Below, piece after piece: positions 1-11,366 of a DNA stretch of 64,000 nt (positions are counted from its first letter, which is position 1; each line of letters starts with the position of its first letter). The notes under the pieces were generated by a model. That model did not search any database, was not told the DNA's origin, and was given only the letters and a program-made list of their open reading frames with translations. A program made the position numbers and the translations under genes. Origin of the DNA: Nostoc flagelliforme FACHB-838 (lineage in GTDB: Bacteria > Cyanobacteriota > Cyanobacteriia > Cyanobacteriales > Nostocaceae); assembly GCF_014698065.1 (NCBI RefSeq), contig NZ_JACJSI010000001.1, forward strand, positions 223,125 to 287,124, given 5' to 3'.

Positions 1-840
1 TTAGCGCATGCGATCGCTAAAGCATTATTATTCATGAGTTCCGGTTCAGTTATCTTGACTACCCAAAGCCAAGACTTAACAGAAATGGGTGGTTTGTGGT
101 CACGGATGCCAGCCACCACCACTGCCTTTGTAGTCGGTTCAGCCGGGATGGTAACACTGCTACCCTTGGGAAGTTTCTGGGCGATGTTAGCATGGGCTGA
201 TGGTTTCGTAAATATTAGCCCTTGGGTAATTGGGGTTTTAGTATTAGTCAATGGCTTGACAGCATTAAATTTGACCAGAGTATTTAGATTAGTCTTCTGG
301 GGTAAACCGCAACAAAAGACCCGTCGCACGCCAGAAGTAGGTTGGCAGATGGCCTTACCAATGGTGTTTTTAACAGTACTGACTCTGCTTTTACCTCTGA
401 TGCTCCAGCAATGGTACTTATTGCCCGATTGGGAAAGTATTAATTGGTATGTGGTGTTAGCCTTGTTTGGGTCTACCGTAGTGGGAGTAGTTGTAGGCTG
501 TACAGTTCATCTACACAAAGCTTGGTCAAGATCCAGAATCTTGGCGTGGAGATTTCTGCAAGACTTGTTAGGTTATGATTTTTATATTGACCGAGTTTAT
601 CGTGTCACCGTTGTAAGTGCAGTAGCACTGCTATCTAAGGTTTCTGCGTGGAGCGATCGCTACTTAGTTGACGGTTTAGTAAACTTGGTTGGGTTTGCGA
701 CAATTTTCGGCGGACAAACTTTAAAATACACCATTTCTGGGCAATCCCAAGGCTATATGTTGACCATCCTAGCAGTTGTCAGCGTCCTGGGTTTTTTCAT
801 CAGCTGGTCATTGGGTTTACTGGATAAATTACCTTTTTAA
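1..840 (+). CDS. ndhF4: NAD(P)H-quinone oxidoreductase subunit F, C-terminal part (CO2-uptake NDH-1)
   Basis: This is the C-terminal third of an antiporter-like membrane subunit of NDH-1. The reading frame is open to the first base, with HAIAKALLFM preceding the internal methionine at base 34, so the true start lies outside the window. About seven hydrophobic segments are visible, plus the conserved loop around SQDLTEMGGLWSRMP. In CO2-uptake complexes NdhF works in the thylakoid membrane with a matching NdhD and a Cup protein that hydrates CO2. Here ndhD and a cup gene follow on the same strand. I favour the constitutive NdhF4 type over NdhF3 because the downstream Cup protein is short and CupB-like and no cupS follows. 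That subtype is inference. Confidence 0.85.
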   Translation, partial: LAHAIAKALLFMSSGSVILTTQSQDLTEMGGLWSRMPATTTAFVVGSAGMVTLLPLGSFWAMLAWADGFVNISPWVIGVLVLVNGLTALNLTRVFRLVFWGKPQQKTRRTPEVGWQMALPMVFLTVLTLLLPLMLQQWYLLPDWESINWYVVLALFGSTVVGVVVGCTVHLHKAWSRSRILAWRFLQDLLGYDFYIDRVYRVTVVSAVALLSKVSAWSDRYLVDGLVNLVGFATIFGGQTLKYTISGQSQGYMLTILAVVSVLGFFISWSLGLLDKLPF

Positions 841-901
841 CTGACTTAGGAGTTAGGGATTAAAAGTCAGGAGTTAGGAGTTAAAAGTTATTTATTATTC
901 T

Positions 902-952
902 TCCCCTGCTTCCCCTGCCTCCCCTGCCTCCCCTGCTCCCCCTGCCTCCCCT
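902..952 (+). repeat. CCCCTGCC-type low-complexity tract
   Basis: The ndhF-ndhD gap holds a C-rich tract of near-tandem TCCCCTGCC units, after a short degenerate run of GGAGTTAG-like words. Similar low-complexity tracts lie upstream of cupB and gshA in this window. No function is visible. Confidence 0.7.
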
Positions 953-968
953 TACTTAAATTCTGTCT

Positions 969-2474
969 ATGCTTAGTGTTTTGATTCTAGTGCCGTTAAT
1001 CGGCGCAGCTTTAATTGGTTTCTCCCCCTCTGGCATCAGTGGGAAATTCTCCCGTGGGGTGGCTTTGGTCTTTGCCATTATCGCTTTCTTGTGGACAATT
1101 GTACTAGTAATTCAGTTCCATCCAGGGGAAATTACTCAACAATTTGCCGAGTCTCTCCCTTGGGTAGATGTTTTAGGCTTGAATTATAACCTTGGAATAG
1201 ATGGTTTATCTTTGCCGTTGCTGGTTTTAAGTGGATTGTTAACTTGCATTGCCATTTATAGCAGCGATGAATCGCTACAGCGTCCTAAATTTTATTACTC
1301 TTTGATACTATTATTAAGTGCTGGGGTAACTGGAGCCTTTCTAGCACAGGATTTACTGCTATTTTTCCTATTTTACGAATTGGAACTGATTCCGCTGTAT
1401 TTGTTGATAGCCATTTGGGGTGGCGCAAAGCGGGGTTATGCTGCGACAAAATTTCTCATTTATACAGCCGTTTCGGGAATCTTGATTTTAGCTAGTTTCC
1501 TCGGCATGGTTTGGCTGAGTGGTTCTTCTAGCTTTGCACTAGCAACCTTGAACACGACAACTTTACCTCTAGCAACACAGCTTTTATTGCTAGCGGGAAT
1601 TTTGATAGGTTTTGGGATTAAAATTCCTTTAGTTCCCTTCCATACTTGGTTGCCAGATGCTCACGTTGAAGCATCCACACCGATTTCAGTGTTGTTGGCT
1701 GGGGTGCTGTTGAAATTGGGAACTTACGGTTTACTGCGATTTGGCATGAACTTGTTACCAGAAGCGTGGAGTTATCTGGCTCCTTGGTTGGCGACTTGGG
1801 CAGTGGTAAGTGTGCTGTACGGTTCATCCTGCGCGATCGCTCAAACCGATATGAAAAAAATGGTTGCATACAGTTCCATTGGACACATGGGTTACGTGCT
1901 TTTAGCGGCGGCGGCGGCCACACCTTTAAGTGTGTTGGGTGCTGTGATGCAAATGGTTAGCCACGGCTTGATTTCGGCAATGCTGTTTTTGCTGGTAGGG
2001 GTTGTATATAAAAAAGCTGGAAGCCGCGATTTAGAAGTCATCCAAGGATTGCTGAATCCAGAACGGGGTATGCCAGTAATTGGTAGCTTGATGATTGTCG
2101 GAGTCATGGCCAGCGCTGGTATACCGGGAATGCTAGGGTTTATTTCCGAATTCATAGTTTATCGGGGAAGTTTTCCTGTTTTCCCAGTGCAAACCTTGCT
2201 ATGCATGCTTGGTACTGGTTTAACAGCTGTTTACTTCTTAATTCTCGTTAACCGCGCTTTTTTTGGTCGCTTGTCTGCACAAGTTATCAACTTACCGCGT
2301 GTGTATTGGAGCGATCGCATCCCAGCTGCAATTTTAGCTGTGCTAATTGTGATTTTTGGCATTCAACCTGGTTGGTTAGTTCGCTGGACTGAACCAACAG
2401 TTACAGCAATGGTGAATACCCAAAATGTAGTAGCAACAGTGTCTTTTGATAAAGCAATGGGGACTAAGGACTAG
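969..2474 (+). CDS. ndhD4: NAD(P)H-quinone oxidoreductase subunit 4 (NdhD family, CO2-uptake type)
   Basis: A 501-residue polytopic proton-pumping subunit of NDH-1 with about 13-14 hydrophobic segments. The family signature around residues 215-240 is clear (KIPLVPFHTWLPDAHVEAST), as is the DMKKMVAYSSIGHMG segment near residue 295, whose lysine belongs to the proton channel of antiporter-like subunits. The length is normal. It sits between ndhF and a cup gene, the order expected for a CO2-uptake NDH-1 operon. The 128-bp gap to ndhF has no clear terminator, so co-transcription is likely. Assignment as NdhD4 rather than NdhD3 depends on the CupB-like neighbour. Confidence 0.88.
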   Translation: MLSVLILVPLIGAALIGFSPSGISGKFSRGVALVFAIIAFLWTIVLVIQFHPGEITQQFAESLPWVDVLGLNYNLGIDGLSLPLLVLSGLLTCIAIYSSDESLQRPKFYYSLILLLSAGVTGAFLAQDLLLFFLFYELELIPLYLLIAIWGGAKRGYAATKFLIYTAVSGILILASFLGMVWLSGSSSFALATLNTTTLPLATQLLLLAGILIGFGIKIPLVPFHTWLPDAHVEASTPISVLLAGVLLKLGTYGLLRFGMNLLPEAWSYLAPWLATWAVVSVLYGSSCAIAQTDMKKMVAYSSIGHMGYVLLAAAAATPLSVLGAVMQMVSHGLISAMLFLLVGVVYKKAGSRDLEVIQGLLNPERGMPVIGSLMIVGVMASAGIPGMLGFISEFIVYRGSFPVFPVQTLLCMLGTGLTAVYFLILVNRAFFGRLSAQVINLPRVYWSDRIPAAILAVLIVIFGIQPGWLVRWTEPTVTAMVNTQNVVATVSFDKAMGTKD

Positions 2475-2652
2475 GGATTAGGGACTGGTGACTAGGGACT
2501 GGGGAAGAGTTTTCCCAATACCCCATGCCCAATGCCCAATGCCCAATGATGCCAGTTGCTTCTCCTGTCGGAGACGCTACGCGAACAAGTCGGGCATTGC
2601 CCGCCCAACACACTGGCTCCCCAATACCCCAATCCCTATACTTTTTGGAGAG
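2475..2652 (+). repeat. short-repeat spacer between ndhD and cupB
   Basis: The spacer consists of GGGACTGGTGACTAGGGACT-like runs, three tandem CCAATGCCCAATG words, and a piece of the Nostoc palindromic repeat containing GGAGACGCTACGCGAAC. An open frame runs through it into cupB, but its repeat content makes it an unlikely N-terminus. Confidence 0.6.
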
Positions 2653-3789
2653 ATGGCAATGGTAACTATTAAAAAGAAAGCTACTCACAATCCTTTAGCT
2701 GAGTATATTGAACGTTTGCAAAAAGGAGATGCATTACTCCCCGATAATCCAGAAAATGTGCTGGAAGTTGTTGGTATTCTTAAAAGTTATGGCCTAGTTT
2801 TAGATGCCTATTCAACAAATCTTAACTATATTGCCGAGCATCAGTTTTTAATATTTTTCCCATTTTTTAAATACTTTAATGGAGAGGTTTCTTTTCAGAA
2901 ATTACTTCGTCATTGGTGGCATAACCGAATTAATTTTGAATATGCCGAATATTGCATGAAAGCCATGATGTGGCACGGTGGCGGCGGACTAGATACCTAT
3001 TTAGATACAGAAGAATTTCAAGAAAGAGCGCAAGCCGTTATCGCTGCAAAATTTAAAAATAATCCCTTAATTGCCGCTATTAACCAACTGTTTCCAGATT
3101 TTTTAACAGAAAACTTGCGTGTATCTGCTTACTACACTGGTTTAGGTCAATTCTGGCGAGTAATGGCTGATATGTTCCTCAACTTATCAGACCGCTACGA
3201 CCGAGGCGAAATTACATCGATTCCCCAAGTTGTAGAACATATTAAAGCAGGGTTAGTGGCAAATGCATCAAACCCAATTACCTACGCCGTCAAAATTCGA
3301 GGTGAGGTTTATGAAATCATTCCCAAAAGCGTTGGTTTGACCTTCTTAGCAGATACAGCAATACCTTATGTAGAAGCAGTATTCTTCCGAGGAACTCCTT
3401 TCCACGGTACAGTTTCATACAACGCCCAAGGATATCAAATTCCCCCAGATCAAACCCGATTTCAATATGGCGCATTGTATGCAGATCCTTTGCCTATCGG
3501 CGGCGCAGGTATTCCTCCCACCTTGTTGATGCAGGATATGCGTCATTATCTTCCAGAGTATTTGCATGAAATTTATCGTCGCGGTCTTCGGGGTGAAGAT
3601 GATTTGCGAGTACAAATTTGCATGAGTTTCCAAAAATCGATGTTTTGTGTGACAACAGCAACCATTTTGGGACTGATGCCTTATCCTTTGGATACTAAAG
3701 ATCCAAATGAGGAAAAAGGTAATCGAGTTTATTTAGAGAAGTGGATGAGTCGGTTAGAAACTTCGCGGTTGCTGGATGTCAATAAATAG
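2653..3789 (+). CDS. cupB: CO2 hydration protein (CupB/ChpX type)
   Basis: A Cup/Chp family protein. These associate with NdhF/NdhD and convert CO2 to bicarbonate on the cytoplasmic side of the thylakoid NDH-1 complex. The open frame begins further upstream inside repeat DNA. I place the start at the ATG for MAMVTIKKKATHNP, preceded by a GGAGAGATGG ribosome-site-like stretch, giving about 378 residues. Characteristic stretches are EHQFLIFFPFFKYFNG near residue 58 and the H/D/E/C-rich middle and C-terminal regions expected of this enzyme. The shorter length and the absence of a following cupS favour CupB (low-affinity, constitutive) over CupA. The family call is firm and the subtype moderate. 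Confidence 0.75.
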   Translation: MAMVTIKKKATHNPLAEYIERLQKGDALLPDNPENVLEVVGILKSYGLVLDAYSTNLNYIAEHQFLIFFPFFKYFNGEVSFQKLLRHWWHNRINFEYAEYCMKAMMWHGGGGLDTYLDTEEFQERAQAVIAAKFKNNPLIAAINQLFPDFLTENLRVSAYYTGLGQFWRVMADMFLNLSDRYDRGEITSIPQVVEHIKAGLVANASNPITYAVKIRGEVYEIIPKSVGLTFLADTAIPYVEAVFFRGTPFHGTVSYNAQGYQIPPDQTRFQYGALYADPLPIGGAGIPPTLLMQDMRHYLPEYLHEIYRRGLRGEDDLRVQICMSFQKSMFCVTTATILGLMPYPLDTKDPNEEKGNRVYLEKWMSRLETSRLLDVNK

Positions 3790-3814
3790 CTGAATTTATA
3801 CAGAGAAATTTCAG

Positions 3815-4669
3815 ATGCTTTTCAATCGCTATAAAAATTTTCACTTAATTCAGCAACTTGATCCAGTGCAAGATCATTGCCGGATTTATAACTTAATGAA
3901 TGGCTATGAATTTCCTTGGGATATGACGCGATCGCTCGAAGTCGCTTTGATGCGAACTTATTGCGTTCCTAGTATCTCTAAATTGCTGAATCAGACAGGA
4001 GAATTTACCCATTGTCCGCAAAAACGTTACGATGATACGGCAATAATTGTTGGAGAGATGATTAAGTGGGGTTATGATAGCGATCGCGGCAAACAAGCCC
4101 TGCAACGCATGAATGCACTCCACGGACGCTTCAAGATTGACAACAGTGATTTCCTGTATGTACTTTCAACTTTCATTTTCGAGCCTATCCGTTGGAATGC
4201 ACGGTTTGGTTGGCGGCTGATGTGCGAACAAGAAAAATTAGCGTCTTTTTACTTCTGGCGAGAAGTAGGTAAGCAAATGCAGATTCAGAATATCCCTGAA
4301 ACCTACGAATAATTCGAGCGCTATAACCTTGACTACGAACGCCAAAAATTTTGCTATTCAGATACAAATTGTCGAGTTGGGGAAGCTACACGCGATTTAT
4401 TTTTGAGTTGGTTTCCTTCGTGGATGCATTCTTCTATCAAACCAGGTATCTACGCTTTACTGGATGACACAATGCTCGATGCCTTTGGTTTTCCCTATCC
4501 TTCGCCATTGCTGCGATCGGCTATGGTAAGTCTGCTAAAAATTCGAGCTAAATTAATCCGGTTATTCCCACCTCGGAATCAGCCTAATTTTTATATTGAC
4601 TCTCCTATCCCCAGCTATCCCACTGGCTATGAAATTGCTAATGTGGGGCCACTTCATCCAAAAATCTAG
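3815..4669 (+). pseudogene. DUF2236 (MpaB/latex-oxygenase-like) protein interrupted by an in-frame TAA
   Basis: Residues 1-165 and the next 118 codons share one frame and are separated only by a TAA at 4310-4312. Together they read as one DUF2236 protein of about 284 residues. Family motifs flank the stop: MNALHGRFKI and DFLYVLSTFIFEPIRW before it, GEATRDLFLSWFP and YALLDDTMLDAFGFP after it. The position probably held CAA or GAA (TYE-x-FERYN). DUF2236 members are putative haem-dependent oxygenases; the substrate here is unknown. The gene follows cupB by 25 bp and may have been co-transcribed. It is either a recent nonsense pseudogene or a sequencing error. The two halves might be translated separately, but function is doubtful. 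Confidence 0.75.
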
Positions 4670-5226
4670 GCTTCTGGTTCGATACCTAAAGAGCGCAATT
4701 GGGCAGTTAAGCGCTCGGCTCTTTCTTCACCAGTCAATAACAAATTACCTTGCAAATCCCGCCAGCGTAGCCAAGGTAATTCCATATTGTAATATTGTCC
4801 CTGCCAAATTCCTAACTCAACTCCTAAAGGATGTATGGCATAATGTCCACGTTCATTTGCTGTTAATAACTGATATTGTCCACCAATTAATTCATAAACT
4901 TCTACGCTAGCTTTATTCACTTCATAAATGCCGTAGAAGGGAGGACGAATCACCTGCTCATAAATCCAAAATTTTCCCTTCCAAGGAGTTTTGTCTCGCT
5001 CCTCACTACCATCACCAGAGACAAAATCCAATGCAATCAATGGGGCAATAAACTCTCGCCATAATACATAAGACCTGCGCGTTTGACCATCCAGAGTAGG
5101 TGGTACATTCCCTACATAAAACCAGTCTAGTGCTTCTGCGCCTTTTTCTGGAGGGTCAGTTATCCGCCAATAGATACCGCTATCTTGACCAATACAGTAT
5201 TGCCCATCAGGATGACGTTTTTTCTA
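4666..5226 (-). pseudogene. Uma2-family (DUF820) putative nuclease, 5'-truncated
   Basis: The minus-strand frame encodes the C-terminal two thirds of a Uma2/DUF820 protein, a PD-(D/E)xK-type family abundant in cyanobacteria. Visible are DWFYVGNVPPTLDGQ, IALDFVSGDGSEERD (the catalytic-core D and E region), FWIYEQVIRPPFYGIYE, and the ERAERLTAQLRSLGIEPEA tail. The frame continues upstream of the internal methionine to RHPDGQYCIGQDSGIYWR and then hits an in-frame stop. At that point it abuts the 5' end of an unrelated DUF262 gene, so the N-terminus was lost through a deletion or recombination that joined the two genes. It overlaps the 3' end of the DUF2236 gene on the other strand by a few bases. 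Confidence 0.75.
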
Positions 5227-5471
5227 ATTAGAATAGATTCAATTAATTTACCTTTTGCTTCTAGAGTCCATATATTTGCTTGTCGTTGAAATTCAGGTGC
5301 TAAATCAAGGGCATCTTCGTTAATTCTTCTGAGTAATTGCTCAATAGTTGGCTCCCTTGTAACAATATTGATTTTCTCAGGGTCATACTGAAATGTAACT
5401 TTTTCTTCTTGTTCTTCATCATTGTCTTCTTCATCAGCTAATTCTGGGTTGTTGTTACTCAAATCTGTCAC
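5227..5471 (-). pseudogene. DUF262 (GmrSD-like) N-terminal fragment
   Basis: About 80 codons of a DUF262 N-terminus. There is an acidic leader (DEEDNDEEQEE) followed by TIEQLLRRINEDALDLAPEFQRQ and WTLEAKGKLIESILI, the conserved opening of DUF262/GmrS-type proteins of modification-dependent restriction. After ESILI the sequence becomes Uma2 DNA read out of frame, so the protein ends in about 20 unrelated residues. It is a 5' fragment created by the same junction that truncated the neighbouring Uma2 gene. Confidence 0.7.
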
Positions 5472-5920
5472 AGCGCTTATTCCTTAGTATTAACACTTGT
5501 TTGTTAACTTAGTTATTAGTAATGCTTGGTGTTACTACATCAGCAAATGGGACTTTTTAACTAGCGTATTTCAATCCTACTATTTTCCCAAATATATAGA
5601 GACGCGAAATTTCGCGCCTTTACGTACCTAGTCTATTAATTGTTTACGTTCCCCAGGAAAATCCAAAATTGGCGCGATCGCCTCTGATAACATCAGAGCA
5701 ATTGCACCCTTAAACCAAATACTTAAACTTCTGGTTCAACACCAAGCGATCGCAATTGAGCAGTTAAGCGATCGGCTCTTTCTCTTTCCTGCTTAGTTTA
5801 GCTTGCGTAGTTAACCAAGTTTTACTCGCAGCTTGGCCTGTATAAGATGGAGATTATAATCCTTCGGAGTAATTAGAAATTGGAGCAAAGCAAGTTGAAA
5901 AGCTTCACTCCCGACTAATC
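5472..5920. other. gene-poor spacer with a palindromic repeat and a Uma2 tail remnant
   Basis: No intact gene is visible. The palindrome GACGCGAAATTTCGCG near 5602 is a common Nostoc repeat. At about 5726-5800 the minus strand encodes ERADRLTAQLRSLGVEPEV plus a stop, nearly identical to the tail of the Uma2 gene upstream. A second Uma2 copy therefore once lay here and only its last codons survive. Confidence 0.6.
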
Positions 5921-7207
5921 TTAAAGTACACGCAGTAAGCTGGGAATGCTTTCGATCGCTGATAAATCCCGAATTTCTGCCAAAGCTTGCCTAAAATTAC
6001 CTTCTAGCACATCATGGGTAACAACTACAATCTCTGCGAGTTCCCCTTGAAAGCCAGTTTGGACAATTGACTCTAAGCTAACGCCATAATTACCAAAGCA
6101 AGTTCCCAATTTACCGATAACTCCAGGTTGGTCATTGGTGAGGAAACGCGCGTAAAACCGAGTTATCAATTCTGCCATCGGCGCAATTTGGCAATATTCC
6201 TGATGTCGACAAGTTAATAAGGGATTTGCAACTGCTGTATTGGTTTTCAGGACAGCAACTAGATTTAAAATATCTGATGTCACAGCACTGGCGGTTGCAC
6301 CAGCACCAGCACCGGGGCCGAAAAACATTACTTGCCCAATGGGTTCTCCTTCCACAAGAATGGCATTGTAAACGCCATTGATGCTAGCCAAAGGGTGGGC
6401 TTGAGGCACTAATGTAGGATGAACTCTGACGGAAAGAGGAGATGAGGGAGTATCACGTTTAGCGATCGCTAACAATTTAATCACAAATCCCAATTTCTCG
6501 GCATAGGCAATATCTGTTTTGCTGACTTGCCGAATGCCCTCAGTATAAACATCTTGTAAGTTGATACGTCCACCAAAGCCTAATGATGCGAGAATGGCAA
6601 TTTTATCTGCTGCGTCTAAACCATCGACATCGGCTGTAGGGTCAGCTTCAGCATAACCCAAGCGCTGGGCATCAGCTAAGACATCATTGAAGTTGCTGCC
6701 TTCTGTTTGCATCCGTGTCAAGATGTAGTTAGTTGTACCGTTAACGATGCCAGTTACAGTGTGAATACGGTTAACACTTAAAGACTGCTTTAGGGGTTGA
6801 ATCACCGGAATACCACCACCCACAGCAGCTTCTAGCATGACGTATACGCCAGCTTGATTAGCAGCTGTAAAAATTTCCGCTCCAAAGCGAGCGATCGCGG
6901 CTTTATTGGCGGTGACTACGTGCTTACCATTACTTAAAGCTTTGAGGATGAGCGATCGCGCCGGTTCCAGTCCGCCCATCACCTCGACAACTATATCTAC
7001 CGCCGGATCGTTGACAATGGATTCTAAATCTGTCGTTAAGACTTCCGTAGACAATTCTACTGCACGAGGTTTATCTAGCGATCGCACTCCCACCCGATAG
7101 ATTTCTATCTCTTGCAACAATGGGTGACGCCCAGTGCTATCTTGCAACAACTGCACTGTTCCCGTTCCCACGGTGCCTAATCCCAGTATTCCTAGTTTCA
7201 CACCCAT
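5921..7207 (-). CDS. hom: homoserine dehydrogenase
   Basis: Catalyses NAD(P)H-dependent reduction of aspartate semialdehyde to homoserine, the branch point to threonine and methionine. The 428-residue protein has an N-terminal Rossmann motif GLGTVGTG (residues 8-15), the conserved VTANKAAIA segment near residue 95, the catalytic domain with GTTNYILTRM near residue 157, the YAEADPTADVDGLDAADK active-site stretch near residue 190, and a C-terminal ACT regulatory domain (about 345-428, starting near RFYARFLTNDQPGVIGK). The ACT domain implies threonine feedback control. The ATG start matches the family. It stands alone on the minus strand, with petH downstream in the same orientation across a repeat-filled gap. 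Confidence 0.95.
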   Translation of the reverse strand: MGVKLGILGLGTVGTGTVQLLQDSTGRHPLLQEIEIYRVGVRSLDKPRAVELSTEVLTTDLESIVNDPAVDIVVEVMGGLEPARSLILKALSNGKHVVTANKAAIARFGAEIFTAANQAGVYVMLEAAVGGGIPVIQPLKQSLSVNRIHTVTGIVNGTTNYILTRMQTEGSNFNDVLADAQRLGYAEADPTADVDGLDAADKIAILASLGFGGRINLQDVYTEGIRQVSKTDIAYAEKLGFVIKLLAIAKRDTPSSPLSVRVHPTLVPQAHPLASINGVYNAILVEGEPIGQVMFFGPGAGAGATASAVTSDILNLVAVLKTNTAVANPLLTCRHQEYCQIAPMAELITRFYARFLTNDQPGVIGKLGTCFGNYGVSLESIVQTGFQGELAEIVVVTHDVLEGNFRQALAEIRDLSAIESIPSLLRVL

Positions 7208-7329
7208 TTTGCACCCAATTTCACCAATAACAATTGTAGGTAGAGCATTTGCTCTACCTACTGATTATCCTGCTTCCTTTGTCATTTGTCCTTCGTCCTT
7301 TGTCTAAAACTAATACTTCGACTCCTTTC

Positions 7330-7392
7330 GACTTACTTCGACTACGCTCAGTACAAGTCGCTCAGTACAAGCCGCTCAGTACAAGTGACTAA
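7330..7392. repeat. GCTCAGTACAAGTC tandem short repeat
   Basis: Three near-tandem copies of CGCTCAGTACAAG(T/C) follow TTCGACT words in the hom-petH spacer. This is a short tandem repeat of the Nostoc type with no gene. Confidence 0.65.
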
Positions 7393-7414
7393 TGACCAAT
7401 GACTAATGACTAAT

Positions 7415-9936
<2,522 letters not shown>

Positions 9937-10941
9937 ATGACAAGTAAGCCGGAACGCGTGGTATTGATTGGAGTAGCCGGAGACTCTGGGTGCGGTAAAT
10001 CTACGTTTTTGCGTCGTTTGATAGATTTGTTTGGTGAAGATTTAATGACAGTCATCTGCTTGGATGATTATCACTCCTTGGATCGCAAACAGCGTAAAGA
10101 AACTGGGATAACAGCACTAGACCCCAGAGCAAACAATTTTGACCTGATGTATGAGCAAATTAAAACGCTCAAAAGTGGTCAAGCGATTGATAAGCCGATT
10201 TACAACCACGAAACCGGCTTGATTGATCCGCCAGAGCGGGTGGAGCCGAATCATATTATAGTTGTTGAAGGGCTGCATCCTTTATATGATGAACGGGTGC
10301 GATCGCTAATTGACTTTAGTGTTTATTTTGACATTAGCGATGAGGTCAAAATTGCCTGGAAAATCCAGCGAGATATGGCTGAACGCGGTCATCGCTACGA
10401 AGATGTGTTAGCGCAAATTAATTCCCGTAAACCTGACTTTGACAAGTTTATCGAACCACAAAGAGAATTTGCTGATGTGGTTCTCCAAGTATTACCCACG
10501 AACTTGATCAAAAACGACACCGAGCGTAGAGTCTTACGGGTACGGATGCTCCAGCGGGAAGGTAAAGAAGGTTTTGATCCTACCTACCTATTTGATGAAG
10601 GGTCAACAATTAATTGGACTCCCTGTGGACGCAAGCTGACCTGTTCCTATCCTGGTATGCAACTGTACTACGGTTCAGATGTTTATTACGGTCGCTATGT
10701 CTCAGTACTAGAGGTGGATGGTCAATTTGACAACTTGGAAGAAGTAATTTATATCGAAACCCATCTCAGCAATACATCCACGAAATATCAAGGTGAATTG
10801 ACTCACTTGTTACTCCAGCACCGTGAGTATCCAGGTTCCAATAATGGTACTGGTTTCTTCCAAGTGCTTACAGGCTTGAAAATGCGTGCTGCTTATGAGC
10901 GCTTAACAGCTACGGAAGCAAAGTTAGCGGTTCAGGTTTAA
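9937..10941 (+). CDS. prk: phosphoribulokinase
   Basis: Phosphorylates ribulose-5-phosphate to ribulose-1,5-bisphosphate in the Calvin cycle. The 334-residue protein has the P-loop GVAGDSGCGKST (residues 12-23). Cys19 lies in the loop and Cys41 in the TVICLDDYHS segment; they form the thioredoxin-controlled redox pair. A second pair lies near residues 230 and 236 (CGRKLTC), which CP12/GAPDH-associated PRKs use. VVEGLHPLYDERVR carries the catalytic region. A GAGGAG ribosome site precedes the ATG and a strong terminator follows. Light/dark redox control is expected from the cysteines. Confidence 0.97.
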   Translation: MTSKPERVVLIGVAGDSGCGKSTFLRRLIDLFGEDLMTVICLDDYHSLDRKQRKETGITALDPRANNFDLMYEQIKTLKSGQAIDKPIYNHETGLIDPPERVEPNHIIVVEGLHPLYDERVRSLIDFSVYFDISDEVKIAWKIQRDMAERGHRYEDVLAQINSRKPDFDKFIEPQREFADVVLQVLPTNLIKNDTERRVLRVRMLQREGKEGFDPTYLFDEGSTINWTPCGRKLTCSYPGMQLYYGSDVYYGRYVSVLEVDGQFDNLEEVIYIETHLSNTSTKYQGELTHLLLQHREYPGSNNGTGFFQVLTGLKMRAAYERLTATEAKLAVQV

Positions 10942-10969
10942 AAACAGCAGTGTTTGTGTCAAAGTTTAT

Positions 10970-10999
10970 GGGGGCGCTTCTGGGTGTCCCCCTTTTTTT
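10970..10999 (+). terminator. Rho-independent terminator after prk
   Basis: GGGGG and CCCCC arms enclose a 13-base loop and are followed by seven T residues, 29 bp after the prk stop codon. Confidence 0.85.
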
Positions 11000-11141
11000 G
11001 TGTTATTAAATACATTCTACTCAAAAAATAATTAGCATAAATTTATCTTCTTTATAGATACTTACCTTATAGCTAGCGCTTTTTATCAATATGAAAAAGA
11101 TACTAACTACTGAAGTATAAATATTGTTATGATTTCATAAA

Positions 11142-11299
11142 TTAACGTAAGTTCAACGGCTTGGTGGTGTTTGCCTAACAAGGTGAATCAAAGACCTCTA
11201 AGAGGTTTTACTACGCAAAACCGTCGCTCTTCGATGTCCTAGAGGGACAGACTTGAACTTTAGTTCAAGTCAGCGAGAGGTTCGTCAAACTCACGTTAA
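11142..11299 (+). promoter_or_regulatory. structured leader upstream of metK (unassigned)
   Basis: A closing helix can form between TTAACGTAAGTT and AACTCACGTTAA (11 of 12 pairs), about 135 bases apart. Inside are a perfect hairpin ACTTGAACT/AGTTCAAGT and a second short one, ACCTCT/AGAGGT. The block ends 68 bp before the metK start, so it would be in the mRNA leader. I cannot match it to a SAM-I, SAM-II or SAM-IV consensus. It may be a cis-regulatory RNA, a small RNA or a folded repeat. Confidence 0.4.
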
Positions 11300-11366
11300 A
11301 TTTAGGTAGTTGAACTAAATGCTCACATTTAGTCAACGAAAAAACTCAAGTCAGGAGGAATTTCCT

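Noticed and set aside
2488..2652. A longer N-terminus for the Cup protein
   Set aside because: The extra 55 codons are translated low-complexity repeat and a palindromic repeat, absent from the family.
11000..11366. A known SAM riboswitch before metK
   Set aside because: Pairing is present, but none of the SAM-I, SAM-II or SAM-IV core sequences could be identified. Reported only as an unassigned structured leader.
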